Below are positions 1 to 11,610 of a DNA stretch of 64,000 nt, piece after piece. Positions within the stretch are counted from its first letter, which is position 1; each line of letters opens with the position of its first letter. This DNA is from Diphasiastrum complanatum (lineage: Eukaryota > Streptophyta > Lycopodiopsida > Lycopodiales > Lycopodiaceae), in contig CM055098.1 in NCBI GenBank assembly GCA_029204225.1, positions 3,769,607 to 3,833,606 on the forward strand, in the 5' to 3' direction. The notes beneath the pieces are model-generated. The model saw only the letters and a list, made by a program, of their open reading frames with translations. It was not told the DNA's origin and did no database searches. The position numbers were made by a program, and so were the translations under genes.

Positions 1-1357
1 CAGCAATCTGTCTTATTGTATCATCCTCATCCTTGGAGCGATGAACTTCCTTGTCTTTATCTAAGACATGCAAACACTTTTGCTGAGAATATACCTTCTT
101 CAACAGTGATCTTATTCAGTATCAATAGAAATTTGAGACTTCTTAGTTTCAACAATCTGAGCAGCAATTTCCAACAGATCCCAGCTTTGAACGATCTGAT
201 CAGCAGTGAGTCTATCAATAGCAATCTCAAAACACAACAGCGATAGTGATCTCCAGCAGCATCACAGACTTTGACAGTTCTTGTCTACTCCTTGCACCCT
301 GGTTGTGATGCTGGTCCTGACTCCTGATTCTTGAAACGTGTAAATACGTTGATGTTCAATGAATCAGCAATAGCAACCTGTCAATAAATCCTCAATGAAG
401 TAGCAGCGACCACTCTTGCGATGTAGACATGTATCTCACAATGATTCGATGCTGGCTGTATGTACAACCTCCTTCAGCATTTATCAATGATCTTCTTTGT
501 ATTGAATCAACGACAATCTCCTTACATGCAATGCAATCCATGTTTTTCAACAAATGAGGCTTTGTTGACCTTGCAACAATTTTCCTCCACACAAAGCAAT
601 GCTTAAACCTCACTTGTCAGTAGCAAACTGCCAAGAAGCAATATCTTCTTCCAGCGAACAATAATGATATCCTTGCTGCCATCCAGCAGTGAACTTCTCC
701 TTCAGTATCAATCCTTTGAGCAATGATAGCTCCAACAAACTTTGATCACAATCCTTTCAGCAGTAGACCTGCAGCAATCTGTAGCAATGATCCTACAGCT
801 TTCTGGAATGATAAATTCTCTATTAATCTCCAACGTTCTTCAGGAATCTTTCAGCGACCTGACCTGCAGCAAGGATCGGTGATGTCCCAGTGACCTGACT
901 TGCAGCAATTCCAGCAATCTTCCTACCTGGATAAACTAGCAATAACTCGCAGAAATACTTGTTTTTCCAGCAGCCTGTAGACTACAAAAATCTGCCTTGC
1001 TTCAACAACCTCCAGCGATCTGACCTGCAGACCTGCAGCGAACAATTACAGCAACCTGATCTGTACCGATTCTAGCTGCAGTACTATAACTATCTTCCTA
1101 TTCCTGCAACAAAATCTGAAGTGATAACTTTAGCTCTTTTAAATTCTGGTCTTTTAAGATCTAAGGCAGACTTCATAGTCTCCTTCTCATGCAACACAAC
1201 CCTTCTCCTTGTAGCACTAGATCTCTGTCTTGCAAAACTGCCACCGTTGTAGATGAAGATCGAATTTGAGGATTGGCTAGGGACACCACCTTCTCTCTTT
1301 GAAGATGGTTGAATCAATCTATGAGGATCGATCCCGGTCATTTGAATCTTAACACCA
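1..1357 (-). other. Low-complexity stretch, possibly the leader of a decayed copia element
   Basis: No convincing gene. The first kilobase is rich in imperfect repeats of CAGCAAT, CAGCGA and CCTGCAGCAA, much like the untranslated leader of the copia element near 57.8-58.4 kb. At 1348-1361 the sequence reads TTAACACCATGTTGG, which looks like a mutated PBS/LTR junction (compare GATACCATGTTAG at 58426-58439). It would then be a minus-strand element whose LTR lies to the right of 1357. A 108-codon open frame on the minus strand at 1090-1416 has no recognisable domain. This is an inference from composition and a degenerate junction only. Confidence 0.28.
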
Positions 1358-2452
1358 TGTTGGAAAACCGACTTGTACATGCAAACCAAGACAAGATTCT
1401 TATTGTGATTAAACAATAGCCAGATGCATGGAAGAAAACACTAATGATGAAATGAACTCTAATGATGTTTCATTTCAAGTGCGGTAGGGCACATTACATT
1501 ATATAGATTTTAGCCATCATGTCTCTAGTCTGATAATAAAAAAAGCAACTTGGCCTTTTACCAATGCAAGCCTTTCACGTACCTGTAGATGTTCATCATT
1601 CTACATTTTTTGGTTTTAGAAATTTACTTTGAGGGATGGATTTAACAGTGTACAACATATGCCCATTGACATCAGTGGCATGTTGCATCTAATAGGATTG
1701 CTTTGGTTTTTCAGTTTTGTACTGGTGTTGGGATAATTTTTCATAAGAGATTTTGAAACCTTTGACTGGACAATCATTCAATCTCTGCTTATCTGTCACT
1801 TTTTTTCTCAGGTTACGTGATGGTTCATGGTTGATTTCTATATTTAGTTATGCATTTTCCTGCTAGCTATGATATTCAGTAAGCTTTTGAGCAAGTGAAG
1901 TGATTAAATGTAAGTCTCCTTGAAGAAGAGATCACCTTTTCTGATTGGCTTTGCCAGTGTGTGCCCCTTCACCATGATTCACAAATGAGTGAAAGCTAGT
2001 TTGGATGCATGTGACTTGCTCCTATTTGTATGTGCTGATGATGCGAGTAGGAATGCTTTAGCATTTCTCCCCCTCTATGCATAATGGAGTTGATTGGTCA
2101 AGAACTGGTCGGTGGACTCCATAAAGTTGAAGATTGCACATCTCCTCTGTTATGTTGGATGCTATTCTAGACTTAGCTTGAAGATGTAAGGTTCAAAATT
2201 CAGTTGACAAGCATAGAGCGTCCTTGTCTTACTTTTGTGTCAAATCGAGTGACTTGAGTAATTGCAACCATAAGATCATTTACAAATCTTACAGTCTGAA
2301 AACGTGTTCATATTGGTTTATCTTCTCAAGAACCTTTATGAATGCCATATTTCTGTACCATATGAATGCTATATTCTGTATGATGAGGTCACAGATTTGA
2401 AGTCAGTAGATCAAGATAAGATGCTCTATGACTTTGGTTACTGTTTGTGCAG
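1358..2452. other. Intron sequence upstream of the first visible CHD-like exon
   Basis: AT-rich sequence with no sustained coding signal. The first bases may be the edge of an old LTR. The stretch ends in a good 3' splice site (a pyrimidine-rich run and TTTGTGCAG at 2444-2452), so it is probably intron of the host gene. Earlier exons, including the expected chromodomains and helicase, must lie left of the window. Confidence 0.5.
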
Positions 2453-3177
2453 TCCCTGACTTTGGGAATCCACCTGAAGCCAACAAGGTCTTATTGCGCA
2501 GGCGTATGAAGTGGCATGCTAATGAACGTGAAGCACTTAGACGAGGATTGCTCAGTTTTGGATTGGGCAGGTCAGAGAAGGTGCGGAGTGTGATGAGATC
2601 TTTGCTGAAGCGCATGCGTCATGGGCTAGGGGATATAGCCGACTGTTGCTGGGAGTTTGTTCGTGTTTGCAAGTTATACGCAGATCAAAAGGAGCAAACA
2701 TTTGCTGATGAATGTCTTATAAAAGCCAAAAGCCTAGATATTGAGACTGGGTGTGATTTAAGTGAGCGTGTGGGACAATGGGAACGGGTTGAGAAGTCTG
2801 CATCATCTTGGTTAAGAAGACTTCACTTATTACAAAGACTAGGAGAAGCAGTAAGAATTAGCGCCAACAAGCAGACTCGTGATGCAGCATATAGGGCCAT
2901 TGACTCTCTAAAAGATGCTACTGTACCCTTTCCCTGGTGGGGTAGGGAAGCTGATCTTGCTTTACTGTCTGGAGTCTATAAACATGGGTTTGGTAATTAT
3001 GAAACCTTACACAATGATCCACAATTCACTGGGGCATTTAAGCCTACTGAAGTGGAGGATAATTGTTTGGGTAACATAAAATGTTTTCCAAAGTTGGAGA
3101 TGGACATGACAGAAAAGTACGGGCAGCATATGAATGAACTGGAACTGGAAAAAAGGTCTTCCACAGTTCATGTGAAG
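2453..3177 (+). CDS. CHD-type chromatin remodeller, post-helicase exon with SANT-like region
   Basis: Internal exon of 725 bases, bounded by TTTGTGCAG and by a donor AAG|GTGTTG at 3178. It starts with the last two bases of a codon and ends in phase 0. The protein begins with a charged stretch containing a SANT-like helix set (LLSFGLGRSEKVRSVM). An alpha-helical segment with LRRLHLLQRLGEAV follows, then PFPWWGREADLALLSGVYKHG ending in GNYETLHNDPQF. In animal CHD6-9 remodellers the same order occurs: a 'GLLTYGWGRW' SANT motif, a helical linker, then 'WW..EADKSLLIGVFKHGYEKY..MRADP'. Such proteins slide nucleosomes with ATP, and this region binds linker DNA. The ATPase itself is outside the window. 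Family assignment is from memory of the motif order; ISWI- or CHD1-like HAND-SANT-SLIDE regions are the alternative. Confidence 0.75.
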
Positions 3178-3327
3178 GTGTTGTCTTAGACTTGGCTTTA
3201 TGTCATCTTCGTTGGCTATCTATTGCTTCATATGATGAATGCACATACTAGTGCGATGACCAGATAAAAGAGGCGAATATGAAAAAGAAGAAGAGGTCAA
3301 TAACAATGGATGGTTTTTATCATGCAG

Positions 3328-3407
3328 GATGGAATCGGCTCTGAAAGTGGGTGGGAAACTCAGTCAGTCGGAGTGTCAAATTCAGGAGCTGTAGGAATGG
3401 TTATCAG
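3328..3407 (+). CDS. CHD-type remodeller, second visible exon (80 bases)
   Basis: Starts after ATCATGCAG (3319-3327) in phase 0, matching the end of the previous exon across a 150-base intron. It encodes an acidic/serine-rich linker (DGIGSESGWETQSVGVSNSG) and ends ATCAG|GTCCTC, leaving two bases of a codon. The frame would otherwise run on to a stop near 3468. The split codon is completed exactly by the first base of the exon at 38053 (AG+G, Arg). The exon is short and the linker is not conserved, so support comes from splice sites and phase rather than homology. Confidence 0.6.
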
Positions 3408-4799
3408 GTCCTCTTATTGCCTTGTTATGAAGTTTTTAAACTTATATATTCGAAGAGTGCACTTTTAGTATTTCTCAGAGATGGACATCACTTTTTGTGG
3501 AATGAGTGTTTCATAGGACATGTCAAAGTTTGCAAAATGAAAAGAGCAATCTGTTTCAGTTGTGCTTCCAATCTCCTGCATGACAGATGGCTATTTTTTG
3601 TGCATGTTCCTCTAGAAAAGAGCCCTTCTCTTATTCTGTCCTCCAAGATATGAAGTTCAATGAATGCTCTGTTCTCCTTAGATTGTGTACCATGTCGCTC
3701 CTTGGGCATTGCTGTTTGAAATTCATGTCAGGGGCCTCACCTGTACTGTCTTTGATTAAAGTTGGAACTTGGAACTGATGAATCTTCTTGAGATGTTCTC
3801 ACATGTTGATTGTGGATCCAAAAACTGCCTCACTTTGCAGAATGATATACTTGGTGCATAACATTGCAATTGATGTAAACAAAGCTGATCATGGAACTAG
3901 CTTATATTCAATTTCGTGGTTTGGTATCCTTGCGCTGTTTGAGCTTGAACCTCCCTATTGTAGGGGAGCATAATTTTCTTTATTTTCCAACCTGACTGTA
4001 TTGTGCACCAAAACCCAAGACAAGTTGACATCTAAGACTTGATCTAATGCCATCAGCTTCACAAGATGGAGGGTATACCAAGGGAATTGCATGTCAAGAT
4101 GGTCGAGTTGTTGTAGAGCAACAAATACATAACTCATTTTGGCCTATCATGAGAACATCCATCAATAGTTGCGTAAAATGGGATGAGAATCGTGCAATAG
4201 TTAGCTCAATAAAAGGAACCTCCGCCCCAAGCCTTCTCCACAAGGACTCATGCAAATGGAGAGACACAGCTATTGCACTGACACATGGAATCCTGATAAG
4301 AACATGACTCCATTTGAAAAAAAATTGCAAGCTTATGGCCTGTCCTTGAAGGAACAAATTTGTCATAGGTTGACCGTTGAAGTTGGTATATTGACCTCGG
4401 GAGGATTTCAATTGGCGGTAAAGCTTGCCAATGAGACTAATACATGAAGATCTTCTACTCCCAAAGAATCAGAAGGGTCTGCTGAAATGACAAAGCCTCC
4501 ACAAATGTTGGCACCAGGCACATGAAATCTAGGTCAAAAATCTCACTGGCAATACAAACACATATTGAAAGGGCTTTGAAAATGAATGTCACTGTATTGA
4601 CAAAGAAGATTGTTAAGGAGGGTCAAAATGAAATATTTGAAATTGAGATGGAAGGTCATTCCTTACCTCAATGAATTTGCATATTTAAGATAAGGCATGT
4701 GCCACTTTGTTATGGCTACCAGGTTTATACTTGATATCCACATGAAATTCTTGAACAAGCTCACCCAATAAGCTTTTCGACCATTTCATCATACTTTAG
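3408..4799. other. Unassigned intron sequence
   Basis: Short open frames occur on both strands, but none has a recognisable domain, a good start context or a length above about 105 codons. Nothing here is supported as a gene. The right edge grades into a decayed gypsy polymerase. Confidence 0.4.
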
Positions 4800-5810
4800 A
4801 GTATGATTATTAGTGATTGGTGAAAACAGTAAACTATCACCATTCAGGTAGTGTTGCCAACCATAAAGAGCATAATTGCAGACAGCTCTTTATCATGAAT
4901 TGGCCAATTTATTTTAGACGTGTCAAATTTCTTGCAAAAAAAGCTAAGGGTTGTCCACGTTGCTATGGCCATGCTACTCGCATTTGTTTCCGAAATCAAC
5001 AGTGCATTTGGATCCACTAGTTGTAGCTCTGGGTTAGTAGCACTCACATGCTTGAGTCGATCAACTGGCTCTTGCTCAAATCCTCCCCATTCACTTTTCA
5101 AGGGTGCATTCCTAGCTACATGTGAATACTCTTTGATGAACCGACGATACCAGCCAGGCACTACCCCAAGGAATGACTTCACTCCGGAGTAGTGTGAGGT
5201 AAAGATTAGTTAACGATCACCTCCACCTTGCGTGGATCCATCTACATTTGATTATTAGAAGCTAATTTCTTTAGGTATTCCACCTTTTGCATAAGAAAAA
5301 CAGACTTACACTCCTTAGCATACAATTTGTGATCTCGTAAGCTTTGTCACATAGTTCGCAAGTGCAACACATGCTCCCCCAACGTCTTGGAACACATGCT
5401 CCCCCAAATGCAATACATCCCCCCAACGTCTTGCTTAAAATGAGTATATTATCTAGATATATAACCACAAAATTTCTATGGTATGGCCAAAATATATTAT
5501 TTATCATAATATCAATCAAGTCATATTTCTAGGAATAGGATAAGAATCTTATATAGTGATATTATTAAGACCTCTATAATCCACATAGAAGCGAAAGGAC
5601 CCATCTTTTGTACCAACAAAACAGGTGCGCCAAAAGGAGAATTACTAGGTTGAACCCAACCATCTTCGATGTATCTAGTAAGTTGTTTTTGAACCACTTC
5701 CTCTTCTTTAAGTGATCCAAAAAGATCTCATCATCAGCCACAACCTCTGTGTGTGCATGGCCTACTGCAGTGTCCATTGATCTAAGGCACTCGGGATTCA
5801 CTGCCTACCA
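4800..5810 (-). pseudogene. Decayed Ty3/gypsy polymerase (RT and RNase H)
   Basis: Read on the minus strand from right to left, gypsy pol pieces occur in the right order but in different frames. Around 5580-5720 there is an RT N-terminal piece with readable VQKQLTRYIEDGWVQPSNS and FGAPVLLVQK. At 5271-5519 the catalytic-site block is recognisable as VVIYLDNILILSK, where the usual YLDD reads YLDN. At 4844-5182 the RT thumb/RNase H part has FLGVVPGWYRRFIKEYSH and a C-terminal FDTSKINWPIHDKELSAI. Frameshifts, stops and the changed catalytic Asp show it is dead. No LTRs were identified. Confidence 0.75.
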
Positions 5811-5849
5811 TCTCTCTACATGTTCCTGATTAGCCTCAGGTTGGTGGTG

Positions 5850-6995
5850 CAACATGTTCAGCTACGTTGAGCCTATTGCGTCTCTTTGTGTGGATACGAG
5901 ACCAAGTGCTCTAGTTCTGCGCACAAGTTGAAGCAGAACAATCCCGAGCAAGGATACGAGTCGCAAGAGTGGTAATATCAGAGGCAGATTTGCCCACCAC
6001 ACCCCACCATGTGAGCGGCTCTAGCAAAAATTCGTCATACTCACCTTGAGATCCAATGAAACATCCATGTTTGCGCTCAAAATCCAACATGTCTCTCGAT
6101 CCTGCGCAACAAGGGGCCATGACCTGCACAACGACGAGACATTGTCAGATTCTCGAAATGAACGAGTCGTCGAAAAGCACAAACAAATTGTTGACAATTA
6201 CATGAGTGCTTGGGGGACAACCCTAACTTGGATACACATTCTGTGTGTATGTCTTCATGGCTCCCGTAGCCCACATAGGGTGAAGCAAATGAGCAACTAC
6301 GCATATGGGCTTGTGGAAGAAATTCCACCTGTCAAGCCACTTCTCTCGGATAGCTAACATCCTAGAGAAACCCAAACATATCACAAAAAAGGTATACAAG
6401 GGTATCCCCAATCTTGTCCATAAACTCGTAAATGAGGCTGAGTGTAGAATGCTCTCGATCCACCAACCTCCGCACACGGTACACTGGCTATAGGACTCAA
6501 CCAGCTGCTCGGCCTGTCGCCAAAAATCATCTCAAAAAACAATCCTTTGGAACCTAAGTCAAGTTGGCTCGCTACTATGATGCCGCTGTGTGAACTTAGG
6601 GCTGGCTGCCATTTGGCACAATGCAGGTCTGAACCCGAAGCAACCGTTCTGACAAGACGAAGTGGTAGGCAAAGCGTGTGGGTGTTGGCCTCTTCAGGTC
6701 CAACGAGCTATATGTCCTGAAAATGGCGAGGGCCCTCTTCTTCCTGGTTACAAATGTGACGAAGAAGATGGTGGAAACCCTAGGGAGGCCTCCTATGTCA
6801 TTCATCAAAAGACCATACAATAGCAGGATAATCCCTCTTTAAAAGCCACATAGTTGTTGGCGTTGTCGGTGGCAACGTGCACCACATGTTGTGCCCCCAC
6901 CTCGATGACTGCTGCACGTATATGCTCATAGATAAACTCTTTGGACTCAACAATGCCATCTCGGGAAGCAATGATTTTGATTTGAATGTCATCAA
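5850..6995 (-). pseudogene. Decayed hAT-family transposase
   Basis: On the minus strand from right to left, several hAT landmarks appear in different frames. Near 6820-6990 is a DUF659-type piece (readable VGAQHVVHVATDNANNY). At 6600-6750 is a stretch with RALAIFRTYSSLDLKR and PTRFAYHFVLSERLLRVQ. Around 6290-6340 is HKPICVVAHLLHP, equivalent to the hAT 'LHAAAYLLNP' motif. At 5911-6020 is the C-terminal dimerisation region with EPLTWWGVVGKSASDITTLA and SAS. hAT transposases cut and paste DNA elements and leave 8-bp target duplications. This copy is broken by many frameshifts and stops, and I did not find its ends. Confidence 0.72.
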
Positions 6996-6999
6996 GTTC

Positions 7000-7699
7000 T
7001 TTTTCTTTGTTTGTTTAAATCATGCATGACATGTGTTGTTGATTTAAGCTTTTAGTAGCTTAACGCTTGTTTGCATACTATATGCAAAGTAAACTATGGT
7101 GATATGATGAATTACAATCTGATATATATGAAGAAGAACTTCTAAGTGGTTCTCAATGCCCTTAAAGTATGAAAACATTACTTCCTAGGAAATTATTTCT
7201 TGATTAAGATGGACCATCAAGGCCTTAGATACTTTCTCACTCAACAATTTATTGAAGAAAAACATCTTGAGTGCGTCAACTACCTTATTACCTTTTACTG
7301 TCAATTGATTCATCACCCAGAAAGACAAATAAGGTTGCCGATGATTTATCAAGAATATCAAAAATTAATCATATCTCCATAGCTATGGCTAGATTATTCT
7401 CTTTGCTTTATTGAAAATTCATCCCACTCAGTATTTTTCAGATTTGTCAGCTGCAATAGGCTTTTTGTGGTAGGTCGCTAGTAGGGTAGGGCTTTTTGTC
7501 TTTCAATTCGCTGACAATTGTCAGTTTGAAACCCTCGTTTACTGATTTTTGGAGAAGAAGAGTCTATGTGTAGTTAAAATTTGGTTGTAGGAGGTCTATT
7601 CTATCTGGTTCTTTTAGGAATTTAGGGTAATCTATATGTATAGTGATTTGAGGTTTTGATAGCTTGTTCTTGCTTTGTTTTAAGAACTTTAGCTGTTTG
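7000..7699. other. Unassigned AT-rich sequence left of Gypsy-1
   Basis: No gene is supported. Part of it (about 7440-7710) may be the leader of Gypsy-1, since it runs straight into the Gag-like start codon region, but no 5' LTR resembling 10676-11172 is visible here. Confidence 0.3.
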
Positions 7700-7715
7700 A
7701 TTTTGCATAGTTTCT

Positions 7716-8252
7716 GTGCACTACTTTGCTTTTGCTACCTATTCTTCTGCTATGGCATCCGCAAGCAACACCAGTCAAGATTCACAAAGATTAGATGCAG
7801 TATGTTCCAAGGTGGATGCTGTCGAAGCCACTCTTAAGCTGATTTTGAAGCAACTAAAAGGTAAAGGGTCTAGTGTTCCTAAGAGAGTCAGTGGTATGGC
7901 CATGGAAGCAAAAAGGGCATTGTTAATGGGCCATGATCAGATAGAGTTGCTTCTTGGAAGCCAACCGGTATCTCTTTTTCCATACAGGGTTAGCATCAAG
8001 GAAGAGGATGAAATTTCTAAGCAGTTACAAGAACTCCTCAGGATGGGCCATATTCGGCGGAGTAAGTCCCCTTGGGGAGCACCAATCCTTTTAGTTAGTA
8101 AAAAGGATGGTGGCACACGCTTGTGTGGTGACTTTAAAAAGTTAAATGATTTAACCATTAAGAACAAATATCCCTTACCTAAGATGGATGATCTTATGGA
8201 TCGTCTAAGTATTTCTTCAAGATTGATCTTAGATCAGGTTACCATCAAATAA
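7716..8252 (+). pseudogene. Gypsy-1 fused Gag N-terminus and RT N-terminus
   Basis: An open frame of 178 codons. The first roughly 65 residues look like a Gag N-terminus ([17 protein letters not shown], then a coiled-coil-like [16 protein letters not shown]). The frame then passes almost directly into the RT finger region ([40 protein letters not shown]). The nucleocapsid zinc knuckle and the protease, normally several hundred codons, are absent. A large internal deletion therefore joined gag to pol. A frameshift at about 8215-8240 separates it from the rest of the RT. Confidence 0.7.
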
Positions 8253-8996
8253 GGATTAGGAACGAAGATGTTCCTAAGACTGGATTTCGATCCAGGTATG
8301 GCCATTATGAGTTTTTAGTGTTACCTTTTGGACTCACAAATGCGCCTACCACTTTCCAGCAGATGATGAACGATATTTTTCGTCCATATCTGGGAAAGTT
8401 TGTGGTGGTGTATTTGGACGACATATTAATTTATAGTCGGACCCTTGAGGAGCATGAAGAGCATCTTCGTATTGTCTTGGATCTTCTAAGGCAAGAAAAA
8501 CTCTATGCTAAGGAGTCGAAATGTGAGTTCTTCCAGACTAAACTCAAATACCTGGGCCATGTCATATCTGATAAAGGTTTTGAAATTGATTATGACAAAG
8601 TCCGTAAGGTACAAGAATGGCTGAGATTTCTGACAATTCGTGATGTGAAATCCTTTATGGGCTTCACAGGATTTTTTCACAGGTTCATTTTGGACTATGC
8701 TTTAATAGCTTTGCCCTTGACGAACGTTCTTAAGGGAGTGAAGAAAAAATGTAGCCGCAGAAAAAGTCCATTGATAACCGACCCTTTGTGGTTGATATGG
8801 ATGCTAGCGACTTTGCTGTAGGAGCGGTACTTTATCAGGATGGTAGACCAGTTGCTTTTAAAAGCAAGAAGCTGGATCCTGCTCAGACTAGGTATTCTAC
8901 CTATGAGAAGGAGCTTTTTGCAGTCATTCACGCGTTAAAAATCTGGAGGCATTATCTTTATGGTGCCAGATTTACGGTGATGGCTGATCACTAATC
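8253..8996 (+). pseudogene. Gypsy-1 reverse transcriptase and RNase H pieces
   Basis: The frame at 8318-8821 carries the RT palm: [20 protein letters not shown] and the catalytic VVYLDDILIYSRTLEEH, followed by the thumb motif FMGFTGFFHRFILDYA. A frameshift near 8740-8790 leads into RNase H at 8788-8994 (VDMDASDFAVGAVLYQDGRP, then KSKKLDPAQTRYSTYEKELFA). The catalytic YLDD and the first RNase H Asp are kept. A TAA after MADH (8992-8994) ends the frame within RNase H. Confidence 0.8.
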
Positions 8997-10332
8997 CCTT
9001 AAGTATATTTGTGATGCCAAGGACCTTCGTGGCCGTAAGGCTAGATGGTCGGAACTCATTCAGGAGTTTGTGTTCGACATTAAGTATTGTAAAGGTACGT
9101 CGAATTGTGTTGTTGATGCCTTGAGTCGGATTGGAGAGATTAATCAGTTATGCTTTGTTGAGATCCAATCTGATTTGTATCTTTCACTACGGGATCATTG
9201 TTGAACCGATAGGTTTTTTGGTCGCATCTGGCTAGATGTCCTGCCAGGAAATTCTAGATCTAGTGATGACCTTGGGATGCAGGATCCCAAGCAATCCCGA
9301 AATGATAAGATACTTGAAGATTATTCCATAAGGAATGGCCTGCTTTTCCGAAAGGGAAAGGTTTGTGTGCCGGATAGGGAGGACTTGCAGGCCCAAATCC
9401 TGCAGCAGTGTCATGACACCCCTTGTGCTGGTCACCCAGGCATATAGAGGACGCTTGACCTTGTTAGGCAGAATTTCTTCTGGCCTAAGATGAAAGGTCA
9501 TGTGGAGGCATACGTTCAAAGTTGTGAACAATGCCAGCAAAACAAAGCAGACTCAAAGTTGCGGGTCTTCTACATCCCTTGGAAATTCCCAATAAGAAAT
9601 GGGAAAAGTATTTCAATGGATTTTGTGGTTGGACTCCCTAAAACCCATAGTGATCACGATGCCATTTGGGTGGTGGTTGACAAGCTAACCAGGATGGCGC
9701 AATCTATACCAACTAAATTAACTGTAAAGGCATCTGAACTAGCCCAGCTTTTCATTGAAAAGTTGTTCAGATTGTATGGTTTGCCGAATGATATTGTTAG
9801 TGATCGAGACTCCAAGTTCACTGGCAAGTTCTGGCAAGCAGTTTTTGGAAAACTTGAAACAACCCTTAGTCTTAGTTCTTCAGATCACCCAGAATCTGAT
9901 GGGCAGACAGAACGTGTCAACCAGACGTTGGAAGATATGCTTAGAGCATATGTTTCTCATCGACAGTCTGATTGGGAAAAGTATCTCCCAATGGTTGAGT
10001 TCGCGCACAATAGTGCCAAGCATTCTGCCACCAGATTCAGTCCTTTTATGTTGACATATGGCTTTCAGCCGCGTTCTCCAGTTTCGGTCGGACTCAAAGG
10101 TCTCAAGGTGCAGGTTGCAGTAGATTTCCTACAAGATATGCAAGAAATGTTGCTAGTGGCCAAGGAAAGCATGAAAACTGCTCAGGATAGAGCTCAGTTT
10201 TATGCTAACCGCGGTCACTCACCTCGGGATATTGAGGTTGGAACCTGGGTGTATCTTAAAATCCCTAAGGATTCAAAGGTACTTCGGACGGGAAAATGCC
10301 ATAAGCTATCTCCTCGATTCAGCAGACCTTAA
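8997..10332 (+). pseudogene. Gypsy-1 RNase H end and integrase
   Basis: From 8997 the remnant reads SLKYICDAKDLRGRKARW, then the zinc-binding HHCC region around 9370-9540 (QQCHDTPCAGHPG, TAG, then CEQCQQNKA). The integrase core lies in a 280-codon frame at 9490-10332: [20 protein letters not shown] (first Asp), DIVSDRDSKFTGKFWQ (second Asp) and DGQTERVNQTLEDML (Glu), so the DDE triad is intact. The C-terminal part has KLSPRFS and stops at 10332, where Gypsy-4 reads on as GPYKVV. The element's cDNA would be joined to host DNA by this enzyme, but the frame breaks make this copy inactive. Confidence 0.8.
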
Positions 10333-10665
10333 TAAGGTTGTAAAGAAAATCTACCCAGTCACTTATCAGCTAGATCTTCCGATTGTGGTTGGGGTATGCA
10401 AGTCATTTAAAGGAACAACTTAGTAGGAAGGATTCCCTAATTTCGGAAGGTGAACTAGTTGAGTTAGAGGATCTGTCTACCTTTTTGTTCCAAACATACC
10501 TGAAAAAGTTGTTGACGTTCGTCGTCACCAATTGAGAAACCGTTTGGTTTCGGAATTTCTCGTACGTTGGAAAGGCAAGTCAGATGATGAGGACACTTGG
10601 GAGAGAGAGGACTATTTAAGACTAAACTTCCCTGGTTTGCTTCCTATAGGAGGAGACTCTTAAAG
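10333..10665 (+). pseudogene. Gypsy-1 integrase tail and chromodomain-like end
   Basis: Readable in several frames: TYQLDLP, then VPEKVVDV-like RRHQLRNRLVSEFLVRWKGK followed by SDDEDTWERED, then LNFPGLLP. The motif 'FLVRWKGK...DTWE' is the chromodomain core found at the end of chromovirus integrases, which steers insertion into histone-marked heterochromatin. It is broken by a shift near 10430. Gypsy-4 retains the same end in one frame at 51840-52018. Confidence 0.72.
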
Positions 10666-10675
10666 GGGGAGGGAA

Positions 10676-11172
10676 TGTTGCATACCCATAAGGGCACCCA
10701 ATAGGAAACTTGAGGTGACGGTCTCTTTATCGGACGGAACGTTGATCTAGAGCTATAGGTCTTTTGGGTGCCACGTGTCAATGTCTTATTGGCGCGCGGT
10801 GACTCGTTGTTATGGACCCGCGTCAATGTGCACAACTGCCGCGTGACGTTGGTCATGCGTGACTCCTATGGACGGAGATGACCCACCTGGCCTATGTATA
10901 TAGAGGTGGATCTCCATGAGCTTGGCATTCATTCTCTTGTGGAGAATGAAGAGCTCTTCCACTAGTGGTCAGGTCAGGACGAGTATCTAGGCCTCAGGAT
11001 GTAGGTAGGCAAGGGTATGGTGGTATGGGACACCATGGCTTACAGGAGATCCGAGCTTGCTTGATGGTGGTCTATAGCTTCAGTGCACGGGGGTGAGGTG
11101 GCAGTACCTCTATGGTTGGGTGGTACCTGTTTGTGCTTTAGCAATGATCGGCACGACGATGGGATTCTAACA
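10676..11172 (+). repeat. Gypsy-1 3' LTR
   Basis: A 497-bp long terminal repeat starting TGTTGCATACCC right after the polypurine tract and ending TTCTAACA. It is homologous over most of its length to the Gypsy-4 3' LTR (52031-52544), with the same order of blocks, including GTATATAGAGGTGGATCTCC and GCTTGGCATTCATTCTCT. The block TATGTATATAG is a candidate TATA box. Confidence 0.85.
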
Positions 11173-11238
11173 ACTTGACACCTCACTCACTTTGGAATGA
11201 TTCTCCACTCTCTATATAAGTGGAAATGCGCCCCCTAC

Positions 11239-11596
11239 TGTTACGAGCTCGTAACCAGTGCCGAACCCTAGAGAACACAGATAGGTCAGATACCACATTC
11301 AGGGTCGTGTCCAGCGTACATGACCAACAGGGCAAGACAGTGTGAGTAGTGTGTCCCAGCACGGTCCATAGCCATGGCGGGCCTAACACAGCCTAGGGAC
11401 CTTGTCAGCTGGATGGGGCCCCCAGTTGGGTCCCGACGTGCACTCGGCCACGTCAGTGCCACGTGGCCGACACTTGGCAGTAGCATGCTACCAGTCCTCA
11501 CACTGGGCTAGGAGGGGCTTACTCTATATCAGGGAGTAGGCAAGGTTGGGTGGATCAGTTAGTGTTTGCCCTACTGTGGTGTTAGGATCTATTACA
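11239..11596 (+). repeat. Gypsy-2 5' LTR
   Basis: 358 bp, TGTTACGAGCTCGTAACC...ATCTATTACA. The first bases contain a perfect inverted repeat, TTACGAGCTCGTAA. It is preceded by the TSD CCTAC and followed after one base by the PBS. Confidence 0.95.
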
Positions 11597-11597
11597 C

Positions 11598-11610
11598 TGG
11601 TATCAGAGCC
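11598..11610 (+). promoter_or_regulatory. Gypsy-2 primer-binding site for initiator tRNA-Met
   Basis: TGGTATCAGAGCC matches the complement of the 3' end of plant initiator methionine tRNA, the usual primer for minus-strand cDNA in plant LTR retrotransposons. It lies one base after the 5' LTR. Confidence 0.92.

Larger units (their letters stand above)
7700..11172 (+). mobile_element. Gypsy-1: Ty3/gypsy chromovirus-type element lacking its 5' LTR
   Basis: Plus-strand element with truncated gag, RT, RNase H, integrase, a chromodomain-like end and one 3' LTR (10676-11172). The LTR follows a polypurine tract, AAAGGGGGAGGGAA (10662-10675), and runs TGTTGCATACCC...TTCTAACA. Gypsy-4 (49495-52544) belongs to the same family. 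The coding part is interrupted by stops and frameshifts, for example a TAG at 9448, where Gypsy-4 has CAG. The order RT-RNaseH-IN-chromodomain defines Ty3/gypsy (Metaviridae) chromoviruses of plants. There is no 5' LTR, so no target duplication can be tested. Confidence 0.85.

Noticed and set aside
1090-1416. 108-codon minus-strand frame
   Set aside because: No recognisable domain, next to low-complexity sequence; not supported as a gene.
3351-3653. 100-codon plus-strand frame overlapping the second CHD-like exon
   Set aside because: Different frame from the exon, no domain; explained by intron sequence after the donor at 3408.
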